The notes under the pieces were generated by a model. The model did no database searches and was not told the DNA's origin. It saw only the letters and a list, made by a program, of their open reading frames with translations. The translations under genes and the position numbers were made by a program. From an uncultured Opitutia bacterium (GTDB taxonomy: Bacteria; Verrucomicrobiota; Verrucomicrobiia; Opitutales; UBA953), in assembly GCA_903855995.1 (NCBI GenBank), contig CAIOAN010000012.1, positions 310,001 through 374,000 of the forward strand: 64,000 nucleotides of DNA. The letters run 5' to 3'. Numbering within the stretch: position 1 is the first letter of the stretch; each line of letters starts with the position of its first letter. Of this stretch, positions 29,148-38,438 are shown piece after piece.

Positions 29148-30479
29148 TCAGGAGTAGAGCTTGAATGGAGCTGTGCGGGCGCGATATGCGGCCGCATCGG
29201 CTTCCCATTGAGCCATCCAGCGGGCGATATCCACCTTGGCCCCTTTGGCGCGAATATCTTCAAAGAAGGCTTCGCTCCCGACGTGCTTAATAAAAAGATC
29301 GCGCTCGTTCTTGGTGACGCGCGTAAAAGGATTGGACGGATCCCAGGCGCAGGCCTGACGCATCATATGCAGGGAGATTGCCGTGGGGTGGAGGCGCGGC
29401 CAGTCGTTCACCGTGAGGTATACGCCCTGGGTGCCATCCGCCATGAGCTTCGGCTCAAGCGTTAGGCCCGGTACGGCGTTACCAAGCGCGGCGACAATAT
29501 CCGCCGCCTTACGGCGGGAATATTTCATGAATCGGAAATGCATCGAATCGCCGAACGAATGACTGAAGTCGCCGACGATGCAGCCGAGGCCGACCATAGA
29601 GTAACCGAGCGCCGCCTGGGGGGTTGGAATACGCGGCGAGGTCGCCACCCAATTAAGGCCAGTCAGATTCCACGTCATCGACCGGCGCCAGCCGCGCATC
29701 GGGACGACTTCTAGCACCCCGCGGCGGCGCTTGGCCTCATCGAGTTCCAGCACACCAGGCGTGGCGACGGCCCAGCGGGCGATTTCACCGATGGTGAGAC
29801 CATGCATGTAGGGCGTCTCATACGCACCCACGTAACTGCGCCACTTGCGGTCGAGGAACGGACCTTCCGCTTTTTCTCCACCCAGCGGATTCGGGCGGTC
29901 GAGTACAACGACCCGAATCGGACGGTCGAGAGAGAAGCATGCCTCGATGACGTAGCGCATGCAGCTGATGTACGTATAGGAACGCGCGCCGACGTCCTGG
30001 AAGTCGATGACGATGGCGTCGAGCCCGGCGAGCATCTCCGGCGTCGGGCGACGGGTCGCGCCGTAAAGCGAATACACCGGCAGGCCTGTGCGCGCGTCCT
30101 TGGCATTCTTGATCACGACCTCGGCCGCGGCGTTACCATCGATTCCGTGTTCCGGACCAAACAACTTCACGAGTTTCACGCCCGGCGCACGCGCGAGCAC
30201 ATCGACCGTCCGCTGGCCGTTGCCATTGACGCCTGCCCGGTGCGTGACCAATCCGCAACGTAAGCCGCGCAGGGAGGCGAACCCGTCGGCTTCGAGGGTA
30301 TCAATGCCCAGCATCACGCGTCCGCGCATTGTCGAGGGCGCTGGAGCGCCAGGGGCGATATTCGCGCCGGGCGAAGGAGCACTTCCGCCGCCGGAAGAAC
30401 CGCCGCCGGAACAGCCGGAAAGAAAAGTGGCGCCGAGAGAGCCCGCGGCGGTGAGGTGAAGAAACTCGCGGCGGTCCAT
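29148..30479 (-). CDS. DUF1343/NamZ-like exo-N-acetylmuramidase, Tat lipoprotein
   Basis: A 443-residue exported protein. The N terminus has a twin-arginine motif (DRREFLHL) followed by a lipobox FLSGC, so it is probably a Tat-exported lipoprotein; a Gly/Ser/Pro-rich linker follows. The main domain is DUF1343: GLVTHRAGVNGNGQRTVDVL, FGPEHGIDG, TGLPVYSLYG, IDFQDVGARSYTYI, DRPNPLGG and HGLTIGEIA. Members (NamZ, GH171) release terminal N-acetylmuramic acid from peptidoglycan. A role in wall recycling or scavenging is likely. Start 30479 puts the twin arginines at residues 3-4. Confidence 0.88.
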   Translation of the reverse strand: MDRREFLHLTAAGSLGATFLSGCSGGGSSGGGSAPSPGANIAPGAPAPSTMRGRVMLGIDTLEADGFASLRGLRCGLVTHRAGVNGNGQRTVDVLARAPGVKLVKLFGPEHGIDGNAAAEVVIKNAKDARTGLPVYSLYGATRRPTPEMLAGLDAIVIDFQDVGARSYTYISCMRYVIEACFSLDRPIRVVVLDRPNPLGGEKAEGPFLDRKWRSYVGAYETPYMHGLTIGEIARWAVATPGVLELDEAKRRRGVLEVVPMRGWRRSMTWNLTGLNWVATSPRIPTPQAALGYSMVGLGCIVGDFSHSFGDSMHFRFMKYSRRKAADIVAALGNAVPGLTLEPKLMADGTQGVYLTVNDWPRLHPTAISLHMMRQACAWDPSNPFTRVTKNERDLFIKHVGSEAFFEDIRAKGAKVDIARWMAQWEADAAAYRARTAPFKLYS

Positions 30480-30606
30480 GGGAAGCAGGTTCGCCCATCC
30501 TCGCTTATTGGCGGAGGGGTTCAAAGTCCGAAATCAACTTTCGCTCGTGCGCGGGCCGGGCCAAATTCCGTTTGCAGAATAGGTTCCGCCCGACACCGTC
30601 AGCCTC

Positions 30607-31188
30607 ATGCGCGTCGCCCTCCTCGGCTCCGGTCGCGGCTCAAATGCCGATGCGGTCCTCCGTGCCCAGGCGGAAGGTCGGCTCGGCCAGGCCAAGGTAG
30701 TCGGCCTCTGGTGCGACGTCCCGACCTGCAAGATGCTGGAGCTGGGCCCCAAGCATGGCGTGCCAGCACGCTTCCTCGATACCGGACCATTTAAGACAAA
30801 GTTCTCGCCCGAGCGTGAACAGGCCTGGGCTGACGACCTAAAGGCCGCGAAAGTCGACCTCGTCGTCCTCGCCGGCTTCATGCGCGTCATTAAAGCCCCG
30901 CTGCTCGAGGCCTTCCCGGGCCGAATCATCAACCTCCACCCAAGCCTCCTCCCAGCCTTCCCGGGACTGGACGGCATCGGCCAGGCTTGGAGTGCCGGAG
31001 TCCCCGAGGCAGGCTGCACGGTTCACTGGGTCAACGCGGAGATCGATGGCGGCGCTCACCTCGGCCAGACCCGAGTCCGCCGTGAGCCGGGCGACACGCT
31101 CGAGTCCTTTGCGAACAAGATCCACGCCGCGGAGCACGCCCTGCTCCCCTCCGTCATCGCGCGCCTAAGCGAGACTCTGACCCGATGA
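30607..31188 (+). CDS. purN: Phosphoribosylglycinamide formyltransferase
   Basis: A 193-residue GAR transformylase using 10-formyl-tetrahydrofolate (purine step 3). GSGRGSNADAV binds phosphate. The catalytic Asn and His are in INLHPSLLPAFPG, and the catalytic Asp is in VNAEIDGG. Length is normal. It overlaps prmA by 4 bases. Confidence 0.95.
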   Translation: MRVALLGSGRGSNADAVLRAQAEGRLGQAKVVGLWCDVPTCKMLELGPKHGVPARFLDTGPFKTKFSPEREQAWADDLKAAKVDLVVLAGFMRVIKAPLLEAFPGRIINLHPSLLPAFPGLDGIGQAWSAGVPEAGCTVHWVNAEIDGGAHLGQTRVRREPGDTLESFANKIHAAEHALLPSVIARLSETLTR

Positions 31189-32072
31189 TCGAACTAAAGT
31201 GCCCCATTCACGAGGATATGGTTCAGCCGCTGGAAGACCATTTCTGCGAACTCACGCGTTCCAGCTGGATGCTTTTCCATGAAGGTCCCGGCAAGCCGCA
31301 CTTCGTCATGGGCTATTTTGAAACGAAGGCCGAATCTGACGAAGCCTGGGCGGACCTGCGTAAGGCTTTCAAGAAACTGCCGGATAAATATGAAGAGACT
31401 GTCTTGGCCGACAAGGACTGGAAAGAGGCTTACAAGGAGCACCTCAAGCCATGGGATTACGGACGTCTCCACTGGGTGCCCGCCTGGATGCGGGGCCAGC
31501 ATGCCGTCCCCGCGGATGCCGCGGTGATCTGGTTCGACGCCGGCCTGGCCTTCGGCACGGGCGACCATCCGACCACCCGTCTCTGCGCGATTCGTATGAT
31601 GGATTTCCTTGAGACCCATCCGGCCGCGAAAGTATCCGTGACCGACGCCGGCTGCGGCTCCGGCATCCTCGCCCTCTCCGCCGCCAAACTCGGGTGCGGC
31701 CGCATCGTCGGCTTCGACCGCGATCTGGAATCCGTCCGCGTCAGCATCGCCAATCGCGCCGATAACGGCATCGCCGACGAGGCCGTCGCATTCCATCACG
31801 CCGGTCTCGAGGAAGGCTTTCGCCTCACCGGCCGCGCCGACGTCGTGTTGGCCAATATCATCAGCGATGTGCTCTGCATCTACGCCGACAATCTGGTGGA
31901 CTCCGTGAGCCCCGGCGGCGTCCTCGCCCTAAGCGGCATCCTTGCCAAGGAGCAGGCTTCCGTCCGTGCCCATTTCGAAGAAAAATGCCAGGCGGCTTGG
32001 GGCGAAGGAATGAAGGCCGACGGACGCATCATGGGCGAGTGGAGCGATGTCGCTCTCTTCCGGCCGCTTTGA
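31185..32072 (+). CDS. prmA: Ribosomal protein L11 methyltransferase-like protein
   Basis: A 295-residue methyltransferase. The PrmA substrate-loop signature GLAFGTGDHPTTRLC is followed by the SAM motif DAGCGSGILALSAAKLG and VLANIISDVL (post-motif N-I-I/L). The N-terminal domain has the ADKDWKEAYKEHLKP segment typical of PrmA. It trimethylates L11 in E. coli. It is translationally coupled to purN and followed closely by a membrane-protein gene. Confidence 0.93.
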   Translation: MIELKCPIHEDMVQPLEDHFCELTRSSWMLFHEGPGKPHFVMGYFETKAESDEAWADLRKAFKKLPDKYEETVLADKDWKEAYKEHLKPWDYGRLHWVPAWMRGQHAVPADAAVIWFDAGLAFGTGDHPTTRLCAIRMMDFLETHPAAKVSVTDAGCGSGILALSAAKLGCGRIVGFDRDLESVRVSIANRADNGIADEAVAFHHAGLEEGFRLTGRADVVLANIISDVLCIYADNLVDSVSPGGVLALSGILAKEQASVRAHFEEKCQAAWGEGMKADGRIMGEWSDVALFRPL

Positions 32073-32112
32073 GCCGCTTGCTTCTCTCCCCTTTTCTTCT
32101 TCTCTTCAGCTC

Positions 32113-32565
32113 ATGCCCGAAGCCGCCGCCCTAAGTATCCGTTACGCCCGTTGGATTGCCCTGCTCTTCGGGATTCTGTGCCTAGGCCTTGGCGTCAATG
32201 AACTTGTCGGCGGCATCACGCTCGGTCCGATTCATCTTCCTCCGCGTTGGAACCCCGCCGTGGTCACCTTCCCCATGGCCCTCCGGGTCGAGTCCTGGTT
32301 CCTGATTGGCTACGCGTTCTTGCTGTTTCTCCCGTGGCGCTCACTGCGCAACCGTAGGCTCTGGAATCTATTGTTCTCCGTTCTTTGCGTGGCATCGGTG
32401 ATCTACGCATTCGCGATGATTTCCGAAGTCATGGCCAAGAATTATATCGCCCAGAATGCGCATATGAAGGCCAAGATTCCGGTGTTCCAGGCAATCCTGC
32501 TATTCCTGAGCTTGGGCCAGATTCCGCTCGAGCTCTTCAGCCGGAAACCCGAACTGCTCGACTGA
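32113..32565 (+). CDS. Small membrane protein of unknown function
   Basis: A 150-residue protein with four predicted membrane helices (around residues 14-35, 60-76, 85-105 and 118-135) and no recognisable motif. The start at 32113 is chosen because it follows the prmA stop and begins the hydrophobic part; a longer frame begins inside prmA. It converges with another small membrane-protein gene with no base between the stops. Confidence 0.65.
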   Translation: MPEAAALSIRYARWIALLFGILCLGLGVNELVGGITLGPIHLPPRWNPAVVTFPMALRVESWFLIGYAFLLFLPWRSLRNRRLWNLLFSVLCVASVIYAFAMISEVMAKNYIAQNAHMKAKIPVFQAILLFLSLGQIPLELFSRKPELLD

Positions 32566-32940
32566 TCAAAGCGCGGCGAGCAACTGGCGCCAAGGGATGA
32601 ACCAAGGCCAGACGAGGACGATCACCAGGAAAGAAATGGATATGCCTGAGGGGACCTCCGCGCGTCTTCCGTCGATGAGTCGGGGTAACGCGTACGTGAG
32701 CAGCCACACTGACTTGTAAATCACCTGGAAGACGAGCAGCCAGAGGAAGCTTCCCGGAGAGACTAGCCCGAGGACGGAACAAACGAGGATGGCGAGCCAA
32801 AGGGAGCCAACCAGCGCGCGCCAACCGGCACTTTCCACGAACGCTCCCTGATCCGTGACCGATGGCTTGAGCAACGTGGCAAAGCCGACTGGAACCAGAA
32901 TAAAGATGTTCGCCCAAAATAGAAACTGCGCCGCCGCCAT
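32566..32940 (-). CDS. Small membrane protein of unknown function
   Basis: A 124-residue protein with about four hydrophobic helices and no recognisable family motif. It lies 3 bases downstream of purK on the same strand, so it is probably in the purE-purK transcript. The short spacing suggests co-expression, but nothing links it to purine synthesis. Confidence 0.65.
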   Translation of the reverse strand: MAAAQFLFWANIFILVPVGFATLLKPSVTDQGAFVESAGWRALVGSLWLAILVCSVLGLVSPGSFLWLLVFQVIYKSVWLLTYALPRLIDGRRAEVPSGISISFLVIVLVWPWFIPWRQLLAAL

Positions 32941-32943
32941 AAA

Positions 32944-34077
32944 TCAGAGCGCAGCATGCAGCGCTTCAGCGCGGCGGATCGCTTCTTCAAGCGTCGGCGC
33001 GGTGACGGTGATATGTCCCATCTTGCGGCCCGGGGCGGCCTTGCCTTTATCGTAGAGGTGCAGCTTGGCGGAAGGGTCCGCGAGGACCTTGGTCCAGTCG
33101 GGCTCCTGGCCGTTGCGCCAGACGTCGCCGAGCAGATTGACCATAGCGGAAGGAGCGAGCGGCTTTGTACCGCCCAGCGGCAATCCGCACACCGCACGAA
33201 TATGCTGCTCGAACTGGCTGGTCTCGTTGGCGTCGAAAGTCTGGTGTCCGCTGTTATGTGGACGCGGGGCGAGCTCGTTGACGACGATGCGGCCGTTCTT
33301 TACGAACATCTCGACGGCGAGGAGGCCGACGAGCTGAATCTTCTCGGCGATGCGAAGCGCCAAGGCGCGAGCCTCCGCGGCGGTAGCCTCCGAAATGCGG
33401 GCGGGCGAGATCGAGAGATGGAGGATATGGTTACGATGGATGTTCTCCGCGGGATCATAGACGGCGGTTCGTCCGTCGACCGTCCGGGCGACGAGCACGG
33501 AAATCTCCATCTGGAAAGGCACCCAGGCTTCGAGGACGCCGACGGCGCCACCGATCTTACTCCATGCCGCGCTGAGATCCGCTTCGGCGGTCGGTAGCTT
33601 GACCTGTCCTTTGCCGTCGTAACCAAAGTCAGCCGTTTTTAACACACAGGGGAACCCGACCGTCTTCACCGCTGCCTCCAGCTCGGCAAGAGAGGAGACC
33701 ACGGCGAAGTTGGCGCACGGAATGCCAGAGGCGCGGAGGAATTCTTTTTCCCGGCGGCGATTCTGGCAGATCGCCAAGACATTCGCCGAAGGGTGGCAAG
33801 GGACAGACTTTGCAACGTACTCGACCGAAGCTGGCGGAATGTTCTCGAACTCGAGGGTGATGCGACCGCAGCCTTGGGCGAAACGCGTCAGCGCGGCGGT
33901 ATCGCTCCAGTCCGCGGTGATATGCTCGTCGGCAATCCCGGCCGCGCAGGCTCCGGGCGAAGGGTCAAAAGTGCGTACCTTGTAACCCATGCGGCGAGCG
34001 GCGATGGCTGACATCCGTCCGAGCTGGCCTCCGCCCAGAATTCCAATGGTGCCACCTGGCAGCAGCGGCGACTCCAT
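32944..34077 (-). CDS. purK: N5-carboxyaminoimidazole ribonucleotide synthase
   Basis: A 377-residue ATP-grasp enzyme that carboxylates AIR with bicarbonate. GILGGGQLGRM near the N terminus, EFENIP, DGKGQ, and the Mg/ATP site NELAPRPHNSGH are the expected motifs. It lies 3 bases after purE. Length is typical. Confidence 0.96.
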   Translation of the reverse strand: MESPLLPGGTIGILGGGQLGRMSAIAARRMGYKVRTFDPSPGACAAGIADEHITADWSDTAALTRFAQGCGRITLEFENIPPASVEYVAKSVPCHPSANVLAICQNRRREKEFLRASGIPCANFAVVSSLAELEAAVKTVGFPCVLKTADFGYDGKGQVKLPTAEADLSAAWSKIGGAVGVLEAWVPFQMEISVLVARTVDGRTAVYDPAENIHRNHILHLSISPARISEATAAEARALALRIAEKIQLVGLLAVEMFVKNGRIVVNELAPRPHNSGHQTFDANETSQFEQHIRAVCGLPLGGTKPLAPSAMVNLLGDVWRNGQEPDWTKVLADPSAKLHLYDKGKAAPGRKMGHITVTAPTLEEAIRRAEALHAAL

Positions 34078-34080
34078 GGC

Positions 34081-34602
34081 TTAACGCTTCTTGCCCTTGC
34101 GGCCAGGAACCGGGTTATCCAGTACGGCCTTGGTCTGCGCAGCGCGATACGCATCGAGCTTCTTGGCGAGCGGCGCGTCGCTCAGGGCGAGCACGGCGGC
34201 GGCGCCGAGAGCGGCGTTGATAGCTCCGGCGCGACCGATGGCGAAAGTATGCACCGGGATGCCCGCGGGCATCTGCACGATCGAGAGCAACGAGTCGATG
34301 CCGTCGAGCGCCTTTGATTGGACGGGCACGCCCATGACCGGCAGTGAGGTCATCGCCGCGACCATTCCGGGTAGATGTGCGGCCCCGCCGGCGCCGGCAA
34401 TGATCACTTGCAGACCGCGGCCGCGAGCGGCCAACGCGTAGTCCTTGAGCTTAAGCGGCGTGCGGTGCGCGCTGACGACCTCGGCTTCGAAGGCGATGCC
34501 GAGCAGCTTGAGCGTGTCCGCGGCGTTGACCATCGTCTCCCAATCCGACTGGGATCCCATGATGATGCCGACCTTCGGGGCGGATGAAAGCGCGCGTGCC
34601 AT
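34081..34602 (-). CDS. purE: N5-carboxyaminoimidazole ribonucleotide mutase
   Basis: A 173-residue class I PurE, which moves the carboxylate from N5-CAIR to give [17 protein letters not shown], the VVSAHRTP motif, and [15 protein letters not shown] with LPVMGVP are all present. The pairing with purK confirms the bacterial two-step route. Start 34602 preferred over 34620 because the six extra residues are not family-like. Confidence 0.95.
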   Translation of the reverse strand: MARALSSAPKVGIIMGSQSDWETMVNAADTLKLLGIAFEAEVVSAHRTPLKLKDYALAARGRGLQVIIAGAGGAAHLPGMVAAMTSLPVMGVPVQSKALDGIDSLLSIVQMPAGIPVHTFAIGRAGAINAALGAAAVLALSDAPLAKKLDAYRAAQTKAVLDNPVPGRKGKKR

Positions 34603-34653
34603 GCCCGAAGCGTGCCCCACGGCGGCCCGCCTGTGAAGCCCGAAGCGAAAAAA

Positions 34654-36555
34654 CTAGTCTAGATAAGGGGTGTATTCCGGCACGAGCTCGCGGATGCCGA
34701 GCTTGCAGGCCTGGCGATCCAGGGCGATCAAACCTTGGACGCGGGCCAGCAAGCCGCTCAACGGCGCCCGTTGCGGGCGATCTACGATAAAGCGGAAGAC
34801 CCGCGGGTGTTCGGTCGGGCGATATTGCTCACCCTCGTGCTGTAGCTCTTCGACTAATTTCTCTCCGGGGCGCAGTCCCGTGATGCGGATCTCGATATCG
34901 ATATCCGGCCGCAGGCCGCTAAGTTCGATCAGCTGGCGGGCGACATCGACGATTTTGAGCGGCTGACCCATCTCGAGTACCAGAATATCTCCGCCCGTGC
35001 CCAGCGTGGCGCTCTGGAGCACAAGCCCGACTGCCTCCGGGATGGTCATGAAATAACGCTTCACGTCGGGATGCGTAACGGTGACCGGTCCGCCGGCGGC
35101 GATTTGTTTGCGGAAAATAGGAATCACCGAGCCGGACGAACCCAGCACATTACCGAAGCGGACCGCCAGGAAGCTGGTCTTGTTACCGGGGGCGGCCTGC
35201 AAGGCGGCAACGGTCAGCTCGGCCAGGCGCTTCGTCGCACCCATCACATTCGTGGGATTGACCGCTTTGTCGGAGGAAATCAGCACGAACTTTTCTACGT
35301 CGTATTCCGCAGCGAGGCGGGCCACCACGGCCGTGCCGAGCACGTTGTTCTGCAGTGCTTCGGCGGGCTGTGATTCCATCATCGGCACGTGCTTGTGCGC
35401 GGCGGCGTGCAAGACGAGGCTGGGCTTATAAGTCGCGAAGAGCTGCCGCAGGCGGACTTCATCGCGGACATCGGCCACGATAGGCGTGATGAGCGCCCCG
35501 GCGCCGGCCGCGATCAACTCCTGCTCGGCCTGGTAGAGCTGCACCTCACACTGATCCAAAAGGATTAATCGGGCGGGGGAACGGGCGGCGACCTGCCGGC
35601 AGATTTCCGTCCCGATACTGCCGCCGCCACCGGTGACCAGGATCGTCCGTCCAGCGATCATGGCATCGATCGCTTCGTCATCGAGTTTGGCGGGTTCGCG
35701 ACCCAATAAATCTTCGACGGAGATCGGGCGGAGGTCGCTAGCGCGAACACGGCCGCCAGCCAGCTCGGCGAGCGAGGGAACGACCAGCACGCGCAGCCCG
35801 CTATCCGTCGCCAGCGTGCTGACCTCGCGGATGCGTCGGGCGCTGGTGACCGGCATGGCGAGAATCACCTCCGTCACCCCATATTTCTCGCCGAGTTCAC
35901 CCATGCGTTCGGGGGCGCCCACGACCGGCACTCCGTGAATATTAAGCCGATGCTTACTCGCATCGTCATCCAGAAAGCACACCGGCTCAAGACCGTGGCC
36001 GCGGCGCGAGATCAAGTCGGCGGCGAGCTGCGCACCGACCTGGCCTGCCCCCACAATGGCGATGCGTTCGACGACCCCGGCGCGGCCTTCGGCTTTGGAC
36101 CAGAAACGTTCGCGGAGCGCACGGATCGAAACACGGAAGCCGACGAAGAGTATCAGCGAGAGATTAAAGTCCACCAATGTGACGCCGCGGGGGATACTGG
36201 CGGCATGGTCTGGACCGACGCCGACGAAGAACGCTGGCACGATGAGTGCCAGCGCCGCGGTAGCCGCCAAGGCGATGCCCATCTTCAGCGCATCGGGTAG
36301 GCGGAAGAAATAAAATACCCCGTCGAACTGACCAAAGGCGCCCAAGAGCAGGACTTTCAGCGGCACAATCCAAACCAAAGCCAGCAACCTCTGCTGATGG
36401 AGATATACTGCGAACATCTGCTGATCGGCTTTCGTCATTTCCTCGCCACCGCTGAAGCGGAGCTCATAGGCGAACCAAAGAGACAAAGCGGCTAGCCCGC
36501 CGTAAACCGCGAAGAAAAACGCGGCACGCTGGAAGCGATTGACGGGGGACTGCAT
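34654..36555 (-). CDS. Membrane nucleotide-sugar 4,6-dehydratase/epimerase (CapD/WbpM type)
   Basis: A 633-residue polysaccharide-biosynthesis protein. About four N-terminal helices (residues 12-145) anchor it. A first Rossmann-like domain begins IAIVGAGQVGAQLAA (165-179), and the catalytic SDR domain begins ILVTGGGGSIG (305-315). The active site has SSDK (427-430) and a Met438-x3-Lys442 pair instead of Tyr-x3-Lys, the hallmark of UDP-GlcNAc 4,6-dehydratases such as WbpM. It would make a deoxy-keto-sugar nucleotide for surface polysaccharide. No glycosyltransferase genes are adjacent. Confidence 0.9.
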   Translation of the reverse strand: MQSPVNRFQRAAFFFAVYGGLAALSLWFAYELRFSGGEEMTKADQQMFAVYLHQQRLLALVWIVPLKVLLLGAFGQFDGVFYFFRLPDALKMGIALAATAALALIVPAFFVGVGPDHAASIPRGVTLVDFNLSLILFVGFRVSIRALRERFWSKAEGRAGVVERIAIVGAGQVGAQLAADLISRRGHGLEPVCFLDDDASKHRLNIHGVPVVGAPERMGELGEKYGVTEVILAMPVTSARRIREVSTLATDSGLRVLVVPSLAELAGGRVRASDLRPISVEDLLGREPAKLDDEAIDAMIAGRTILVTGGGGSIGTEICRQVAARSPARLILLDQCEVQLYQAEQELIAAGAGALITPIVADVRDEVRLRQLFATYKPSLVLHAAAHKHVPMMESQPAEALQNNVLGTAVVARLAAEYDVEKFVLISSDKAVNPTNVMGATKRLAELTVAALQAAPGNKTSFLAVRFGNVLGSSGSVIPIFRKQIAAGGPVTVTHPDVKRYFMTIPEAVGLVLQSATLGTGGDILVLEMGQPLKIVDVARQLIELSGLRPDIDIEIRITGLRPGEKLVEELQHEGEQYRPTEHPRVFRFIVDRPQRAPLSGLLARVQGLIALDRQACKLGIRELVPEYTPYLD

Positions 36556-36591
36556 GGTCGGGGTCTTCCCTTAATGAAGGAGTTGGCCGAC

Positions 36592-38349
36592 CTATTCAAC
36601 GATGATGCGAAAGCCTAATGTGCGCATCTTTTCCCGTTTAAAGAGGGTTTTCAAAGGTATCCCCGGCGTGACGGGCGAGGCGACGCTCCCGCCGATGACG
36701 CCTGCCTTCTCCGACTGGGAGTCGGCCTGCAGCCATTCCTCGACGTTGCCCAGCAAGTCATGAAAGCCGTGCAGATTAGGGGATGATGTCCCGACGGGCC
36801 GGGCGCTGACGCCGTCGGTATTTTCCGATGACCAGACCTGGCGAGACACCGGGGCCTGCGCGGCGGCACCCACGGCGGCCGTAAATTCTGGCGCCGTAGG
36901 CAGGCGGACCTTGGAGCCCAACAGCCAGCCCAGCCGGTCGCAGAAAGCGATTGCCTCCGCATAGGTCACCGATTCGACGGGATTGGCCTCACGGCGGGTC
37001 GAGCTGGGATTGGCGCCCATCAACGAGGAGTAAAGCCCTTGGGGAATTTCCGTGCGATACATGCGGACGCCCTGCTGAGGCACGGGGAGTAAGTTCTGGT
37101 CTACCATCGGGAGCAACGTCCGCACGACTGCTTCGTTGGCGGTCAGATACTCCAACTCGATGCGCTCGGCGTCGGCGGGAAGGAATACTCCGGTGTTCGC
37201 CTCGGCGAGTTTGCGCCCGACCTCCAGCCATTCATTGGCCTGCCGGATGGCCGCATCCACATGCCGCTGACGCAGGTCCGCGCGCATCTTGCTGATCCCC
37301 TCGCGGGCCGCGGCGATCTCCTTATGAAAGCGCGCGAAGTTGAGCTGGCGGGCGAGGCGGGCCTCCTCGTTGCGATCGGCATAGGCGCTCCGCGGATATT
37401 CTGTGAGTAATCGCCCAAAGGCATCGGTCGCCGCCTGCCATTCCTGCGCGGCCTTTTCCCAGTTCCCGCCAGCGACGGCGGCTTGCGCGAAGTTCTGCTG
37501 CTTCTTCACCGTCGCCCAAAGCGATCCCGAAAATGCTGTCTCGCGGCGGTCGGATAATTTTTCCGAACGCCCGAACTCCGTGTCGCGCACATCGCGATAG
37601 CGGGCAAGAAATTCTGTTTCCTGATCCATGGCGGCGGCGAACTTGGCGGCCGCCTCGTCAAAGAGCCCCGAGCTCAGCAACTTCTCCCCTTCGGCTTCCA
37701 GCGCTCTCCCTTTATTCCAAATCGCTTCGGACTCCAGGCGACGCAACCGGGTATCAAGTCGGGCTTGGCGCCCTGGATCACCCAAGCCGGCCGCATCCCA
37801 TTTCGCGGAAATCTCTTGTTCGCATTCCAGCGCGCGGCGAAGCAAGCCGATCGCGGCGGGGATGTCTTTCTTGGCGAGCGTGAGCGCGTTTTTTTCCTCC
37901 TCTTCTGACTCTCGGCGCAGCCTTTCGCTGCGGAGCAGGTGCACGCGCCGACGCAAGGAATCCAGGCGCTGGCTATCCGTGCCGACCGCCTGCCGGGCGA
38001 TGATATACTCCTCCTGGGCTTGGAGTGCCTGCTCCAAGATGAGCAAATCCTCCTCCTTGAGTTCAAAGCGCTCCTGCCGGACCTTCTCGAAGGCCATTTC
38101 CAGATCCACGGAGCGCTTTCGCAATTCCTCGATCCGCTCGGGTGTGGCGTCCGCTAGGCGTTGGCGGGTGCTTCGCTTATCGGCCGTATACAAAAAGGCG
38201 CACCAAGCCGCCAAGACCAGCATGAGCAAGACCAGCAAAGGGACCCGTAGTTTCAGCCAAGCCTCCCGGAGAAAAAGACGTCCTTTGTTCGGCCGTGGAT
38301 TTTTCCCGACGACAAAGTCCGTTCTGGGGTTCTGGGGGCCTTGGGTCAT
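36592..38349 (-). CDS. Membrane-anchored coiled-coil protein with C-terminal FGE-sulfatase-like domain
   Basis: A 585-residue protein. A basic N-terminal segment precedes one membrane helix (36-54), followed by roughly 330 residues of charged helical and coiled-coil sequence. From about residue 415 it has a formylglycine-generating-enzyme-like fold: EIPQGLYSSLMGANPS, NPVESVTYAEAIAFCDRLG, VRLPTAPEF, HDLLGNVEEWLQ and a final LGFRIIVE. The paired cysteines of true FGE are absent, so sulfatase activation is unlikely; such domains also occur as binding modules or non-heme iron enzymes (PvdO/EgtB-like). It is 36 bases upstream of the dehydratase gene on the same strand. Confidence 0.8.
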   Translation of the reverse strand: MTQGPQNPRTDFVVGKNPRPNKGRLFLREAWLKLRVPLLVLLMLVLAAWCAFLYTADKRSTRQRLADATPERIEELRKRSVDLEMAFEKVRQERFELKEEDLLILEQALQAQEEYIIARQAVGTDSQRLDSLRRRVHLLRSERLRRESEEEEKNALTLAKKDIPAAIGLLRRALECEQEISAKWDAAGLGDPGRQARLDTRLRRLESEAIWNKGRALEAEGEKLLSSGLFDEAAAKFAAAMDQETEFLARYRDVRDTEFGRSEKLSDRRETAFSGSLWATVKKQQNFAQAAVAGGNWEKAAQEWQAATDAFGRLLTEYPRSAYADRNEEARLARQLNFARFHKEIAAAREGISKMRADLRQRHVDAAIRQANEWLEVGRKLAEANTGVFLPADAERIELEYLTANEAVVRTLLPMVDQNLLPVPQQGVRMYRTEIPQGLYSSLMGANPSSTRREANPVESVTYAEAIAFCDRLGWLLGSKVRLPTAPEFTAAVGAAAQAPVSRQVWSSENTDGVSARPVGTSSPNLHGFHDLLGNVEEWLQADSQSEKAGVIGGSVASPVTPGIPLKTLFKREKMRTLGFRIIVE

Positions 38350-38438
38350 GGCAAGCCCGACAACTTTGTCGCTGGCGGTTTGTTTGCTTTAATGGTTACC
38401 TACTCTGGTCCATCAAATTAATCTCATCAACCTTGGAA

